A stretch of DNA of 64,000 nt. Origin: FEB-22 sp003105195. Lineage in GTDB: Bacteria; Pseudomonadota; Alphaproteobacteria; Rhizobiales; Xanthobacteraceae. The notes under the pieces were generated by a model. The model ran no database searches. It was not told the DNA's origin and saw only the letters and a list, made by a program, of their open reading frames with translations. A program made the position numbers and the translations under genes. The stretch spans positions 1 to 64,000 of the forward strand of contig JAOSKV010000003.1 of assembly GCA_027493405.1 (NCBI GenBank). Direction: 5' to 3'. The first letter of the stretch is position 1; every line of letters begins with the position of its first letter. Below are positions 1 through 7,677 of this stretch, one piece after another.

Positions 1-1016
1 GTATCCGATCTCGGCCCGGCCGCTCGCGAAGACGTCGAACTCCGCGAACTTCGGCGAGCGCGCGGATTCGGCGATGGCGCCCCCGCGAATGCGTTGCAGA
101 CGGTCGAACACCTCGGCATCCGCATGCGAACCCAGGGCTGCGGCAACCTTGGAATTGAACTTCTTCGCGATGGCGACGTCCTGCGCGGACTGCACATTGG
201 CGAGCTCGCCGGAGAGCTCGTGCACCAGCTTGGTCAGCTCGTCCTCCTCGCTCGGCAGCGAGATGACGGTGTAGACTTGCGGAAAGTAAGTGTTCGTCGC
301 CGTGCGGGTCAGCAGCTTGAGCTTGTGGCCGCACGTGTTCGGGTCCTGGTCGAGCAGCCACGGCCGCTCGCCACGGCAGGGACCGAGCCGCCCGGGCAGG
401 AACAGCTCCTGTAGCGAGCTGCGCTCGCCGCAGCCACAGACGATGGACATGTCCGCCGGGTCGGCGCTGGTGCCCTTCTCCTCGACCCACATCGGCTCCT
501 GGCACTTCTTGCCGCCGTGCACCACCCATTTCCAGTCGATGTCCTGGAGGTGCCCGTCCGGGCAGGCGCCGACGAAGCGGATCGGGGTGACCTCCGATTT
601 CTTGCCGTCGTCGAAGGTGAACTTGCGCCGGCCGCCGGCCGTGTCGAGGTCCTGCCAGCGCACCAGGCGCCGCCGGCGGACCGGCCTGCCGTCCGTCGCG
701 ACCGTCTCGACGCGCTCGCAGATGAACCAGGCGGGGAACACCGGCGCCGTGATGCCGGCGGGTACGCGGTCCGGCCGGCCGTCGCTCACCGGCGGCGTGC
801 GCAGTGAAAGGCTGGTCGTGTCGGGCAGTCTTCCTGCTTGCGCAGGAGCTGCTCGAGCCGCGCCGTGATGCGCGGCTCCGGGATGGTCGTGAAGGCCCCG
901 TGCATGTCCCATAGCTCAAGCCCGCCGACCACGACCGAGCGGGTCGGCAGGTCGATCATGGCTCCCGGGCCGAAGGTGGTGACGACCTGGCTCAGCCGTT
1001 GCGCGTTCTTGGTCAT
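1..1016 (-). CDS. drmB: DISARM protein DrmB (DUF1998), partial and frameshifted
   Basis: This is the N-terminal third of a DrmB protein, the DUF1998 component that works with the DrmA helicase in DISARM anti-phage defence. The gene runs off the left edge of the window. The start ATG at 1016 overlaps the drmA stop as ATGA, so the two are translationally coupled. The N-terminus contains TTFGPGAMIDLPTRSVVVGG, typical of DrmB starts. Reading shifts frame near 800-830, after QEDCPT. The second frame is open to the window edge and contains paired cysteines (SIVCGCGE, GPCRGE, NTCGHK) that look like a zinc-binding region. A single-base sequencing error is the simplest reason for the shift. The family call rests on this N-terminus, the cysteines and the partner helicase; the C-terminal domain is not visible. 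Confidence 0.8.
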
Positions 1017-4000
1017 GCGAGGTCGTCCGCGTTGGCGATCGGCTTGCCCCAGGGATCGCGCGGCCGCAGCGCCACGCTCGGCTCCACGTCGCGCATCGAG
1101 CGCCCGGCGACGAACAGTCGGTGCGGCGGAGCGAGGTTGTCGATCTCGGGGGCGAGCGGCATGTGCAGCAGGTGGTGCGGACTCTTGCCGCCCGCATACT
1201 TGAAGACGTTGCCACTTTCCGCCTGCGTCTCGGCGGTCTCGATCCAGGCCTCCAGGATGCGATCGACATGGGCGGCGAGCGCGGCGTGCCCGCCGGGGAC
1301 CGCGTCGGGCGGCGCCCGATGGACAATCGCATCGCGGATCGCGGCCCGCGTCGCCGGGCGGTCCTTGAGCGCCTTCACCGCGGTGTCGGGCGTGAGCGAG
1401 GGATCGATGTGGCGGCCCGCCGCCACCACGATCGCGGCCAGCGCCCGGTCGAGCGCGCGGGCGGCCCAGGGCGTGACGCTGGTCGCCTCCACGGCGCGGT
1501 AGAAGCTGCGGTGGAACTGGCCGAACTGCTCGAAATGCGTTCGGTCGCGCGGCTTGTGCAGGTTGAGCACGACGACGACGAGGCCGGGGCGATGGTGGTC
1601 GCGGCCGATGCGGCTGGTGGCCTGGATGTACTCGGCCGCGGTCTTCGGCTGTCCCTGCACGACCATCAGGCCGAGGCGGGTGATGTCGAGCCCCACCGAG
1701 ATCATGTTGGTGGCGAGCGCGACGTCGACCGGCTCCTCGTTGCGGCCGAACACCGCCTCGAGGCGCAGCTTGGCCCTGGCGACGTCGTCGGTGGAGACGC
1801 GCGAGGTGATCTCCATCGGTTCGCGGACCTGCCGGTCGGCGAACGGCGCATCCTTCGGCTCCGCGCGCCGGCGCTGCGTGCCGTAGCGCGCCGCGCGGTC
1901 GCGCACCTCGTCCTCGACGATGCGGCGCGCGCCGCCGAGCTCGCGCAGCGCATTGAAGTAGCAGAGCGCCGTCATGTAGGGATCGGCCGGGTTGGGCGCC
2001 TGCTCCTGCGCGCAGGCCGCGAACTGAGCCTGCGCGCCGGCGACGAGCGTGGTGAGCGCGCGCAGGAATACGAGCTTCGGCCCGCGCCCCTGCGCGGCAA
2101 TCCCGAGATAGAGCCGGGCGGGGTCCTCAGTGGAGGGGACCGTGCGCGCGAAGAAGCTGTCGACCCGGTCGATGCCCGGCGGCGGGAAGATGCTGGTCTC
2201 CTTGCGGTCGAACAGGGCGCGGATCTGCTCGCTGGCGCGCCGCACGGTCGCGGTGGAGGCGACGATCTTCGGCCGGATCAGCGTGTCGCCGGCCTTGCGC
2301 GAGGCGAGGCGGTCGATCGCGGTCTCGTAGAGGCCCGCAATGGTGCCGAGGGGGCCGGCGATGAGGTGCAGCTCGTCCTGGATGACGAGGTCGGGCGGGT
2401 CGAGCGACCAGCCGTTGTCGAGCGGCCGGCCCTGGCGCGCATCGGCGGCGCCGAAGAAGCCCAGGCCCTCCTGGAAGCGATCGACATGGCCGAAGAAGGC
2501 GCCGGTCTCGCCGACCCAGGGCAGGCTCGCGAACTTGTCGACGGTGGCGATCAGGAAGGCGGGGAGCCGGCGGTAGATCGGCTCGTCGACGGTCAGGATC
2601 GGCAGCGCGCGGTCGCCCGTGAAGTCGCAGGCCGTGTTGGCGCAGCGGATCTCGAGATTGGCCGGCGCGCGGTCGTTCGGCACGCAGCCGAACGAGGTCG
2701 GCTTGAAGGGCGTGCCGCACCAGGGGCAGGCCTTGAGCGGGGCGGGCGCGCGCTTGTCCTGGCCATTCCGGTAGCGGCGCACGCGGCCGACCGCCGTCGT
2801 CTGGTCGGCATCGCCGGTTCTGCCGAGGCGGTTCGGCGAGGCATCGGAGCCGACCCAGAGGCCGATCTCGATCGGCCAGTCGCCCAGCATGCGCCGGCCC
2901 TTCGCGTCGACGTTCCGCGGGTCGGTGCGCATCAGCTCCAACGCGCACACCACGCCGGCCGCGCGCGCGAGCTGGTCGAGGGTGAGCAGGCGCAGGGTGT
3001 AGCGCATGATCACGGCGACGCCCGCGCCGAGCACGCCCGGCCCCCGCAGCCGGCGCAGCACGATGACGAAGGCCGCGAGCCCGAGATAGGCCTCGGTCTT
3101 GCCGCCGCCGGTCGGGAAGAACAGCAGGTCGGCGAGCTCGCGGTCCGGATGGCGCCGGTCCGTGAGCCCCGCCGCGTTGAGGAGGATGAAGGCGAGCTGG
3201 AAGGGTCGCCAAGTGGGTGCGCCCGCACCGGGAGTGCGGCGGCGCGCCGCCGTGGCCACGGCCTCGTTCATGAAGCGGAAGGCGGTGCGGGCGGTGTCGT
3301 CGCCCGCGAGCAGAGCGATGCCGGCCTCGATGCGGCCGCGCGCGGTCTCCATCTCGGCGATCAGCCGCTCGGCGGTCTCGCGCCGCCGGGCCTGAAGCTC
3401 GCCCAGCTTGCGGCGCTCCGTCTCGATCCAAATGCCGTAGAGCTCCGGCAGCGCGGCGAGCGCCGCGCGCAACGCCTCGCCGCCGGACGCCGCCTTTTCG
3501 GCGAGCGCCTCCATGCCGAAGGTGACCCGCGAAAGCAGTGTCTCGTCCTCGTTGGGCGCGACCCGCTCCACCTCGGCCCGGGGCAGCGGGTCGGTCCAGA
3601 CGCGCGTGACGCGGCCTTGGGCCTCCTCGCCCGTATCCCAGGCGGCCGCGGCGTTGCGCCCGACCGCCCATTCGCAGACGTCGCGATAATGCAGGTCGGC
3701 GACGCGCAGGTCGTGGTCCTCGGCCGCATAGCCCGAGACGTCGCGCCTCGCGCGGAAACCTTGCGGGCAGGCGAGCTCGAGTCGCGCCTGGAAGGCGTAG
3801 CTCACGTCCGCATAGAAGCGGTGCGCGGTGGCGCGCCGGTTGACCAGGAACACGGTGAGCGCGCGCACCTCCTCCTCGCCGTCCGGCGTCGGATAGCGGA
3901 ACAGCCGCGCATGGGTCTCGAGCACCAGGCCGCCGCCCGGATGCTGGGGGGCTGCGCTCTCCGGAACGACAGCCTGCACGCCGCGGCCCTGGGGAACCGC

Positions 4001-4513
4001 GACGCGCAGGCTGCGCTGCTGCGGCGCGCGCACCCATTCGACCGGCGGCCGCTTCGTCTTGCCCTCGCTCGCCTCCTCGGGCACCAGCAGCTCGGGCGCG
4101 AGCGGCGGCTCGGTGCGGTAGTCGCCCCAGGCGACGCGCGCCTCGATCTCGGTCACGCCGGGCGGCAGCAGCACCGTGAGGCCGATCGAGGAGGGGAGGA
4201 AACGCTGCTTGCTGCTCGGCGCGTCCGGCGGGTCGGAGTCGCCGGCGGCGCCGCCCGCGCCGTCGTCCGCCGGCTCCTCGGTGGTCGTCTCCGTTTCCTC
4301 GGTCAACGAGAGCTCGGCCTCCGGCTGCTCCGGGCCGTCCTGCGCCAGCGGGTCGTCGGCCGGCGCGAGGAAGCCCGTGAGATACCAGCGCGAGGGCCGG
4401 TCGTCGGCACCGAGCCGCTCGCGCGCGAGATCGGCATCGTCCGGGCCCGGCCCGACGAGGTCGCGCCGGAAGAGGTCCACGAGGCGGTCGCGGACGTCGA
4501 GCGAGACGGTCAT
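1013..4513 (-). CDS. drmA: DISARM helicase DrmA
   Basis: DrmA is the large superfamily 2 helicase shared by all DISARM systems. The product is 1166 aa. The helicase core has Walker A FFPTGGGKTEA near residue 468, a DEAH-variant box IQDELHLI near 713, and motif VI QATSRIGRD near 967. A four-cysteine zinc ribbon (CPWCGTPF and CANTACDF) sits between motifs I and II at about 593-630. An acidic low-complexity stretch lies near residues 60-95. The ATG at 4513 was chosen because it overlaps the stop of the upstream PIN gene (ATGA). The open frame continues further upstream, but that part is the shadow of the PIN gene. The stop overlaps drmB in the same manner. The gene is intact, unlike several neighbours. 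Confidence 0.9.
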   Translation of the reverse strand: MTVSLDVRDRLVDLFRRDLVGPGPDDADLARERLGADDRPSRWYLTGFLAPADDPLAQDGPEQPEAELSLTEETETTTEEPADDGAGGAAGDSDPPDAPSSKQRFLPSSIGLTVLLPPGVTEIEARVAWGDYRTEPPLAPELLVPEEASEGKTKRPPVEWVRAPQQRSLRVAVPQGRGVQAVVPESAAPQHPGGGLVLETHARLFRYPTPDGEEEVRALTVFLVNRRATAHRFYADVSYAFQARLELACPQGFRARRDVSGYAAEDHDLRVADLHYRDVCEWAVGRNAAAAWDTGEEAQGRVTRVWTDPLPRAEVERVAPNEDETLLSRVTFGMEALAEKAASGGEALRAALAALPELYGIWIETERRKLGELQARRRETAERLIAEMETARGRIEAGIALLAGDDTARTAFRFMNEAVATAARRRTPGAGAPTWRPFQLAFILLNAAGLTDRRHPDRELADLLFFPTGGGKTEAYLGLAAFVIVLRRLRGPGVLGAGVAVIMRYTLRLLTLDQLARAAGVVCALELMRTDPRNVDAKGRRMLGDWPIEIGLWVGSDASPNRLGRTGDADQTTAVGRVRRYRNGQDKRAPAPLKACPWCGTPFKPTSFGCVPNDRAPANLEIRCANTACDFTGDRALPILTVDEPIYRRLPAFLIATVDKFASLPWVGETGAFFGHVDRFQEGLGFFGAADARQGRPLDNGWSLDPPDLVIQDELHLIAGPLGTIAGLYETAIDRLASRKAGDTLIRPKIVASTATVRRASEQIRALFDRKETSIFPPPGIDRVDSFFARTVPSTEDPARLYLGIAAQGRGPKLVFLRALTTLVAGAQAQFAACAQEQAPNPADPYMTALCYFNALRELGGARRIVEDEVRDRAARYGTQRRRAEPKDAPFADRQVREPMEITSRVSTDDVARAKLRLEAVFGRNEEPVDVALATNMISVGLDITRLGLMVVQGQPKTAAEYIQATSRIGRDHHRPGLVVVVLNLHKPRDRTHFEQFGQFHRSFYRAVEATSVTPWAARALDRALAAIVVAAGRHIDPSLTPDTAVKALKDRPATRAAIRDAIVHRAPPDAVPGGHAALAAHVDRILEAWIETAETQAESGNVFKYAGGKSPHHLLHMPLAPEIDNLAPPHRLFVAGRSMRDVEPSVALRPRDPWGKPIANADDLA

Positions 4514-5025
4514 GGGCGCCGTGCTCCTTCCGTGAGGACGATCTCGTTCAGGGCGCGCGCGAGCCATGCCGAGGTGTAGTTTGCGCGCAAGGGCTCGCGC
4601 GGGCGGAAGCCCGCGTCGGCGAGCAGCGCCTCGAGCGCGACGAGCCGTTCCCGCAGGCCGAGGCGCACGCCCATGCGCAGGCTCGCGCGGTCGGGGCCGC
4701 ACAGGATCCAGTCGTCGTCGCGCGTGACGGCGTGGGCCCACAATGCCCGCTCGCCGGGGTCGAGCGCGATGTCCGGGGCCCGCAGCAGCAGGGCCGCGAG
4801 ATCGCGGTCGGCGGGCTGGTGCACGGCCGCGAGGCCGTCGCGCAGCTCCGCGATGCCGACCTGCTGCTCGGCGCGGCGCCGCTGGAATCCGGTCTGGGTC
4901 TCGATCACGACCTCCTCGACGGTCTCGATGCGATAGCCGCCCGCGAACGGGCGCCAGGCGGCGAGCCGCCAGCATTCGAGGACCACGTTCGTGTCCACCA
5001 GCACCGCCCCCTTGTGTCGCGCCAT
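4510..5025 (-). CDS. PIN-like nuclease, coupled to drmA
   Basis: This 171 aa protein looks like a PIN-fold ribonuclease. It has an early VLVDTNVVLE strand with Asp11 and Asn13, then acidic residues Glu42 and Glu92 and the pair Asp104/Asp105 followed by ILCGPDRAS, the spacing expected for a PIN active site. It starts 9 bp after the XRE-M78 protease gene, and its stop overlaps the drmA start. It is therefore translated as part of the DISARM unit rather than sitting beside it. In many toxin-antitoxin loci an XRE/COG2856 protein pairs with a PIN-like toxin, so this may be the toxin half of such a pair. The PIN call comes from motif reading only. Confidence 0.6.
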   Translation of the reverse strand: MARHKGAVLVDTNVVLECWRLAAWRPFAGGYRIETVEEVVIETQTGFQRRRAEQQVGIAELRDGLAAVHQPADRDLAALLLRAPDIALDPGERALWAHAVTRDDDWILCGPDRASLRMGVRLGLRERLVALEALLADAGFRPREPLRANYTSAWLARALNEIVLTEGARRP

Positions 5026-5034
5026 GCCGGCCCC

Positions 5035-6129
5035 TCACAGCGCGAACGGCGCCTCGACGCCGTGGGTCGCGCAGAGCTCGGCGAGATCCTCGAGCGTCAT
5101 GTCGCAGAGATCGGCGGCGCGGCGCGCCGAGACTCGGCCCTCGGCGATCGCGCGGGCGATCACTTCGATGAAGGGCTTCGAGAACAGCGCCGGCAGCGGC
5201 TCGGCCACGCCGGTTGCGCGGCCGTTGTTGCGCAGCGCCGCGTCGGGGATCTGCCGCGCGGCGGCGCGCTCGAGGCGCCCGAGCGCGACCAGGCGCCATT
5301 TGAGCGCCGTGGCGGTCACCTGCAGGGCGTCGGCCGTCGCGTTGAGGCGCGCGACCGGGTCGCCGTTCCACGGCCCGTAGCGGTCGAGGACGGCGGCCGG
5401 CATCAGCACGGCGGACGCGAAGCTGTTGGCGAGCTGCTCCACGCGGCTGCGGCTCTGCTCCACCGACTCCTCGACGTGCTCGGGCGGCATGGTGTCCCAG
5501 GTGAGGACGTGGAACAGCTCGTGCGCGAGATCGAAGTGGCGGCGGCCCGCGGTCTCGCGGCGGTTGATCAGCACCGTGTCGAGGGCGGGCAGCCGGCAGG
5601 CCGCGCCGGAGACGCCGTCGAGGGCATCGACCATGAGCACCAGCACGCCGAGCTCGCGCTCCATGGCCTCGGCGAGGCGCGCGGCCGGAACGTCGCCGAG
5701 GGCGAACTCGGCCGCGAAGCGTTCGCCGGCGGCCTCCGCGTCCTCGTAGCTCGAGCGCGGCGTGAGGCCGAGGCTGCGCCGGAGCAGCGGCGCCGGCCGC
5801 CCGACCTGCGGCGCGAGCGTGCGATAGGCCGCGATCCAGCGGCCGGCGCTGCGCTCGAAGGCGTCGAGGCGCACCGCGCCCACGCCCGACTGCCGCCAGG
5901 AAAACTTCCCCTCGCCGGCGAGCAGGAAGGGATCGGTGAAATAGTCGAGCGAGGCCCCGAGCTTCTCGACCGCGGTCAGCAGCTCCTCGGCCGACAGCCG
6001 CCGCTCGCCGGTCTCGATCGCCGACACCGTCTGCCGGTCCTTGAAGCCGAACAGGCGCGCGACCTCGTCCTGGGACAGCGCTCGCTGCTCGCGGAGGGCT
6101 TTCATCCGGGTGCCGATCAGGTTGAACAT
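5035..6129 (-). CDS. XRE-type HTH / ImmA-IrrE (M78) metalloprotease
   Basis: This 364 aa protein fuses an N-terminal XRE helix-turn-helix (about residues 1-60, with the recognition region GFKDRQTVSAIETGERRL) to a zinc metalloprotease of the ImmA/IrrE (M78, COG2856) type carrying HELFH near residue 203. Proteins of this kind usually repress their own operon and can cleave a partner or repressor when triggered. It is the first gene of a tight unit with the PIN nuclease, drmA and drmB. The region just upstream has two perfect inverted repeats (6143-6166 and 6174-6199) suited to binding by its HTH. This suggests autoregulated control of the drmAB half of the DISARM locus; that link is inference. 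Confidence 0.85.
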   Translation of the reverse strand: MFNLIGTRMKALREQRALSQDEVARLFGFKDRQTVSAIETGERRLSAEELLTAVEKLGASLDYFTDPFLLAGEGKFSWRQSGVGAVRLDAFERSAGRWIAAYRTLAPQVGRPAPLLRRSLGLTPRSSYEDAEAAGERFAAEFALGDVPAARLAEAMERELGVLVLMVDALDGVSGAACRLPALDTVLINRRETAGRRHFDLAHELFHVLTWDTMPPEHVEESVEQSRSRVEQLANSFASAVLMPAAVLDRYGPWNGDPVARLNATADALQVTATALKWRLVALGRLERAAARQIPDAALRNNGRATGVAEPLPALFSKPFIEVIARAIAEGRVSARRAADLCDMTLEDLAELCATHGVEAPFAL

Positions 6130-6142
6130 ATCGGCAACTTAG

Positions 6143-6166
6143 TCTTGCGAAAATAGATTTGCAAGA
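6143..6166. promoter_or_regulatory. Inverted repeat, candidate operator of the XRE-M78 gene
   Basis: TCTTGC at 6143-6148 and its exact reverse complement GCAAGA at 6161-6166 are separated by 12 bp of AT-rich sequence. The site lies 14-37 bp upstream of the XRE-M78 start, in the only AT-rich stretch nearby, where a promoter is expected. Binding by the HTH protein is inferred. Confidence 0.45.
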
Positions 6167-6173
6167 AATTATT

Positions 6174-6199
6174 GCAGGATACAGGTATTATTATCCTGC
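6174..6199. promoter_or_regulatory. Second inverted repeat upstream of the XRE-M78 gene
   Basis: GCAGGATA at 6174-6181 and TATCCTGC at 6192-6199 form a perfect 8-bp inverted repeat with a 10-bp spacer. It lies just upstream of the first repeat. It could be a second operator, or a weak hairpin ending the transcript of the small gene upstream. There is no U-tract, which favours an operator. Confidence 0.4.
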
Positions 6200-6292
6200 G
6201 GCAATCTCGTGCTATCGGAAAGGAACAAAGCGTTTCCGCCTCCTCGCGCAGTCAGAGTCAGAGATCGTGGGCACAGGGCCAAGCCGCCCCGG

Positions 6293-6526
6293 TCAGCGAT
6301 CGGCGTCGAGCCGCTCGGCGAGTGCGCGCCAGCCGATGCGTCTGAAGCCGCGCCCGTGCGCGCCCTTCCAGCCGAAGGAGCCCTGGCCGATCTCGACGGT
6401 GCCGAGCAACCGGCCCTTGTCGCGGATCTTCAGCGTGATCGCCGCGCCGGCCTTGGCGAGGTCCCAGGCTTGCATCGAGACATTGACCTTCATGCGCGGC
6501 TTGAAGCGCTTGCCTTTGGCGGCCAT
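6293..6526 (-). CDS. Small basic hypothetical protein (77 aa)
   Basis: I do not recognise this family. The product is 77 aa and strongly basic, starting MAAKGKRFKPRMKVNVS. It contains a predicted beta-rich core (ITLKIRDKGRLLGTVEIGQG) and an Arg/Trp-rich C-terminus. The ATG at 6526 is preceded by GGGGGA at a good ribosome-binding distance, which supports a real gene. It lies between the gluzincin-like gene and the XRE-M78 gene inside the DISARM locus. A nucleic-acid-binding role is possible from its charge, but nothing more specific can be seen. Confidence 0.55.
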   Translation of the reverse strand: MAAKGKRFKPRMKVNVSMQAWDLAKAGAAITLKIRDKGRLLGTVEIGQGSFGWKGAHGRGFRRIGWRALAERLDADR

Positions 6527-6641
6527 CGGCGAATCCCCCGGGGTTGGTCGACGACCGGGATAATAAAGTGGATCCTTCCGCAACGTCCAGTTGCGACCGC
6601 CGATTCGGCGGCCGGTCGCACCCGCGCGCTGGCCCGGCCCG

Positions 6642-7622
6642 TCAGAACGGGGCGGCCGCTTCCGGGTCGAGCTCATTGTCGGCAACTGCAAGGCGCCGCT
6701 CGAAGTCCTCGATCTTGCCCTGTTTCCAGCGTCGGATTTCCAACATCGCGCGGCGTACCGCCTCGGGCGAGGACTGCTCCCAGGTCTGATGCGCCCGGTA
6801 AGGCTCGGACTGCCTGGGCAACATGGCTTCGAACACGCCGAGGGCGCCACCGTATCGCCGCCCGATGCGCCGCAGGACGCGGTCCGTGTAGTATTGAGCA
6901 AGGCCTTCCTTCAGCGCCGTCTCAGCTGCGGCAAACGCCGGCGACGGCCAGCGCCGGCCTTCGATGTCGGCGCCGAGCTGCGTGAAGGCGTGGGCGAGCT
7001 CATGCGTGAGGACCACGACGGTCAGGTCCTCGACGCTGCAGCCGAGCCATTCCGACACGAGTCCGATCACGCCCCAGTAGAGCCGGATGGTGGCCCGGTT
7101 AACCGCCCTCTCGTCCCTGAAGAGATCTCTGGCGTCGTACTCATAGACGCCGAGGACGTCCTCTTGCACGGCGAGAACCTTCGTGAGCGGATCTTGCTGA
7201 TTGAGCACGCGAAGCAGAGCCGACGCCCACTGCGCGACGGCTTCAAGGGCCGCCTCGTCCGCCAGAACCCATTTCTCCGGCGCCGGCTGCCGCAAGAGCT
7301 GACGTCTCAGCTCGACCAAGCCCGAAGTGCTCCTGACGGCCTGCTCGAGAACCGCACGATAGCGGCCGAGCAGAATGATGCGCTCGAAATCGTCCGGGAA
7401 ATCGATCTTGTGCAGCACCGCCGGATAGCCTTCGGCGATCCCGACGGGCGCCTTGGCCCCCGGCAGGTTCTGCACCATTTCCTCCGGTGTGCGGAACTCG
7501 AGCCGGCATTCGGCTCTGAGCGCATCCTGGATCGTCGGTCTCGCCTGGTCCCGCATGCGCCGAACCCTTGCCTCGACTTCGCGGGGAACGCGCGCGATCA
7601 GATCTGTGAGCTTGATCGGCAT
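6642..7622 (-). CDS. Gluzincin-like zinc metalloprotease inside the DISARM locus
   Basis: This 326 aa protein has a clear zinc-protease motif, HELAH at residues 207-211, with a downstream Glu239 in ALKEGLAQYY. That is the HExxH plus EGxAxY arrangement of gluzincins. There is no signal peptide or membrane segment, so it should act in the cytoplasm. It follows drmMI on the same strand after a 55-bp gap. No characterised DISARM subunit is a protease, so it is an accessory or an independent defence gene. It is not related by sequence to the M78 protease two genes downstream. The fold call rests on motifs alone. Confidence 0.65.
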   Translation of the reverse strand: MPIKLTDLIARVPREVEARVRRMRDQARPTIQDALRAECRLEFRTPEEMVQNLPGAKAPVGIAEGYPAVLHKIDFPDDFERIILLGRYRAVLEQAVRSTSGLVELRRQLLRQPAPEKWVLADEAALEAVAQWASALLRVLNQQDPLTKVLAVQEDVLGVYEYDARDLFRDERAVNRATIRLYWGVIGLVSEWLGCSVEDLTVVVLTHELAHAFTQLGADIEGRRWPSPAFAAAETALKEGLAQYYTDRVLRRIGRRYGGALGVFEAMLPRQSEPYRAHQTWEQSSPEAVRRAMLEIRRWKQGKIEDFERRLAVADNELDPEAAAPF

Positions 7623-7677
7623 GGCAGGGTTCTGCTCTCAAGCAGGCGAAACGGGCAATCCAGCCTAGCGGCTGCGA

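Noticed and set aside
1121..4579. Long plus-strand open frame opposite drmA
   Set aside because: It is a shadow frame produced by high GC content; its product is Arg/Gly/Ala-rich with no motif, whereas the minus strand encodes a complete helicase.
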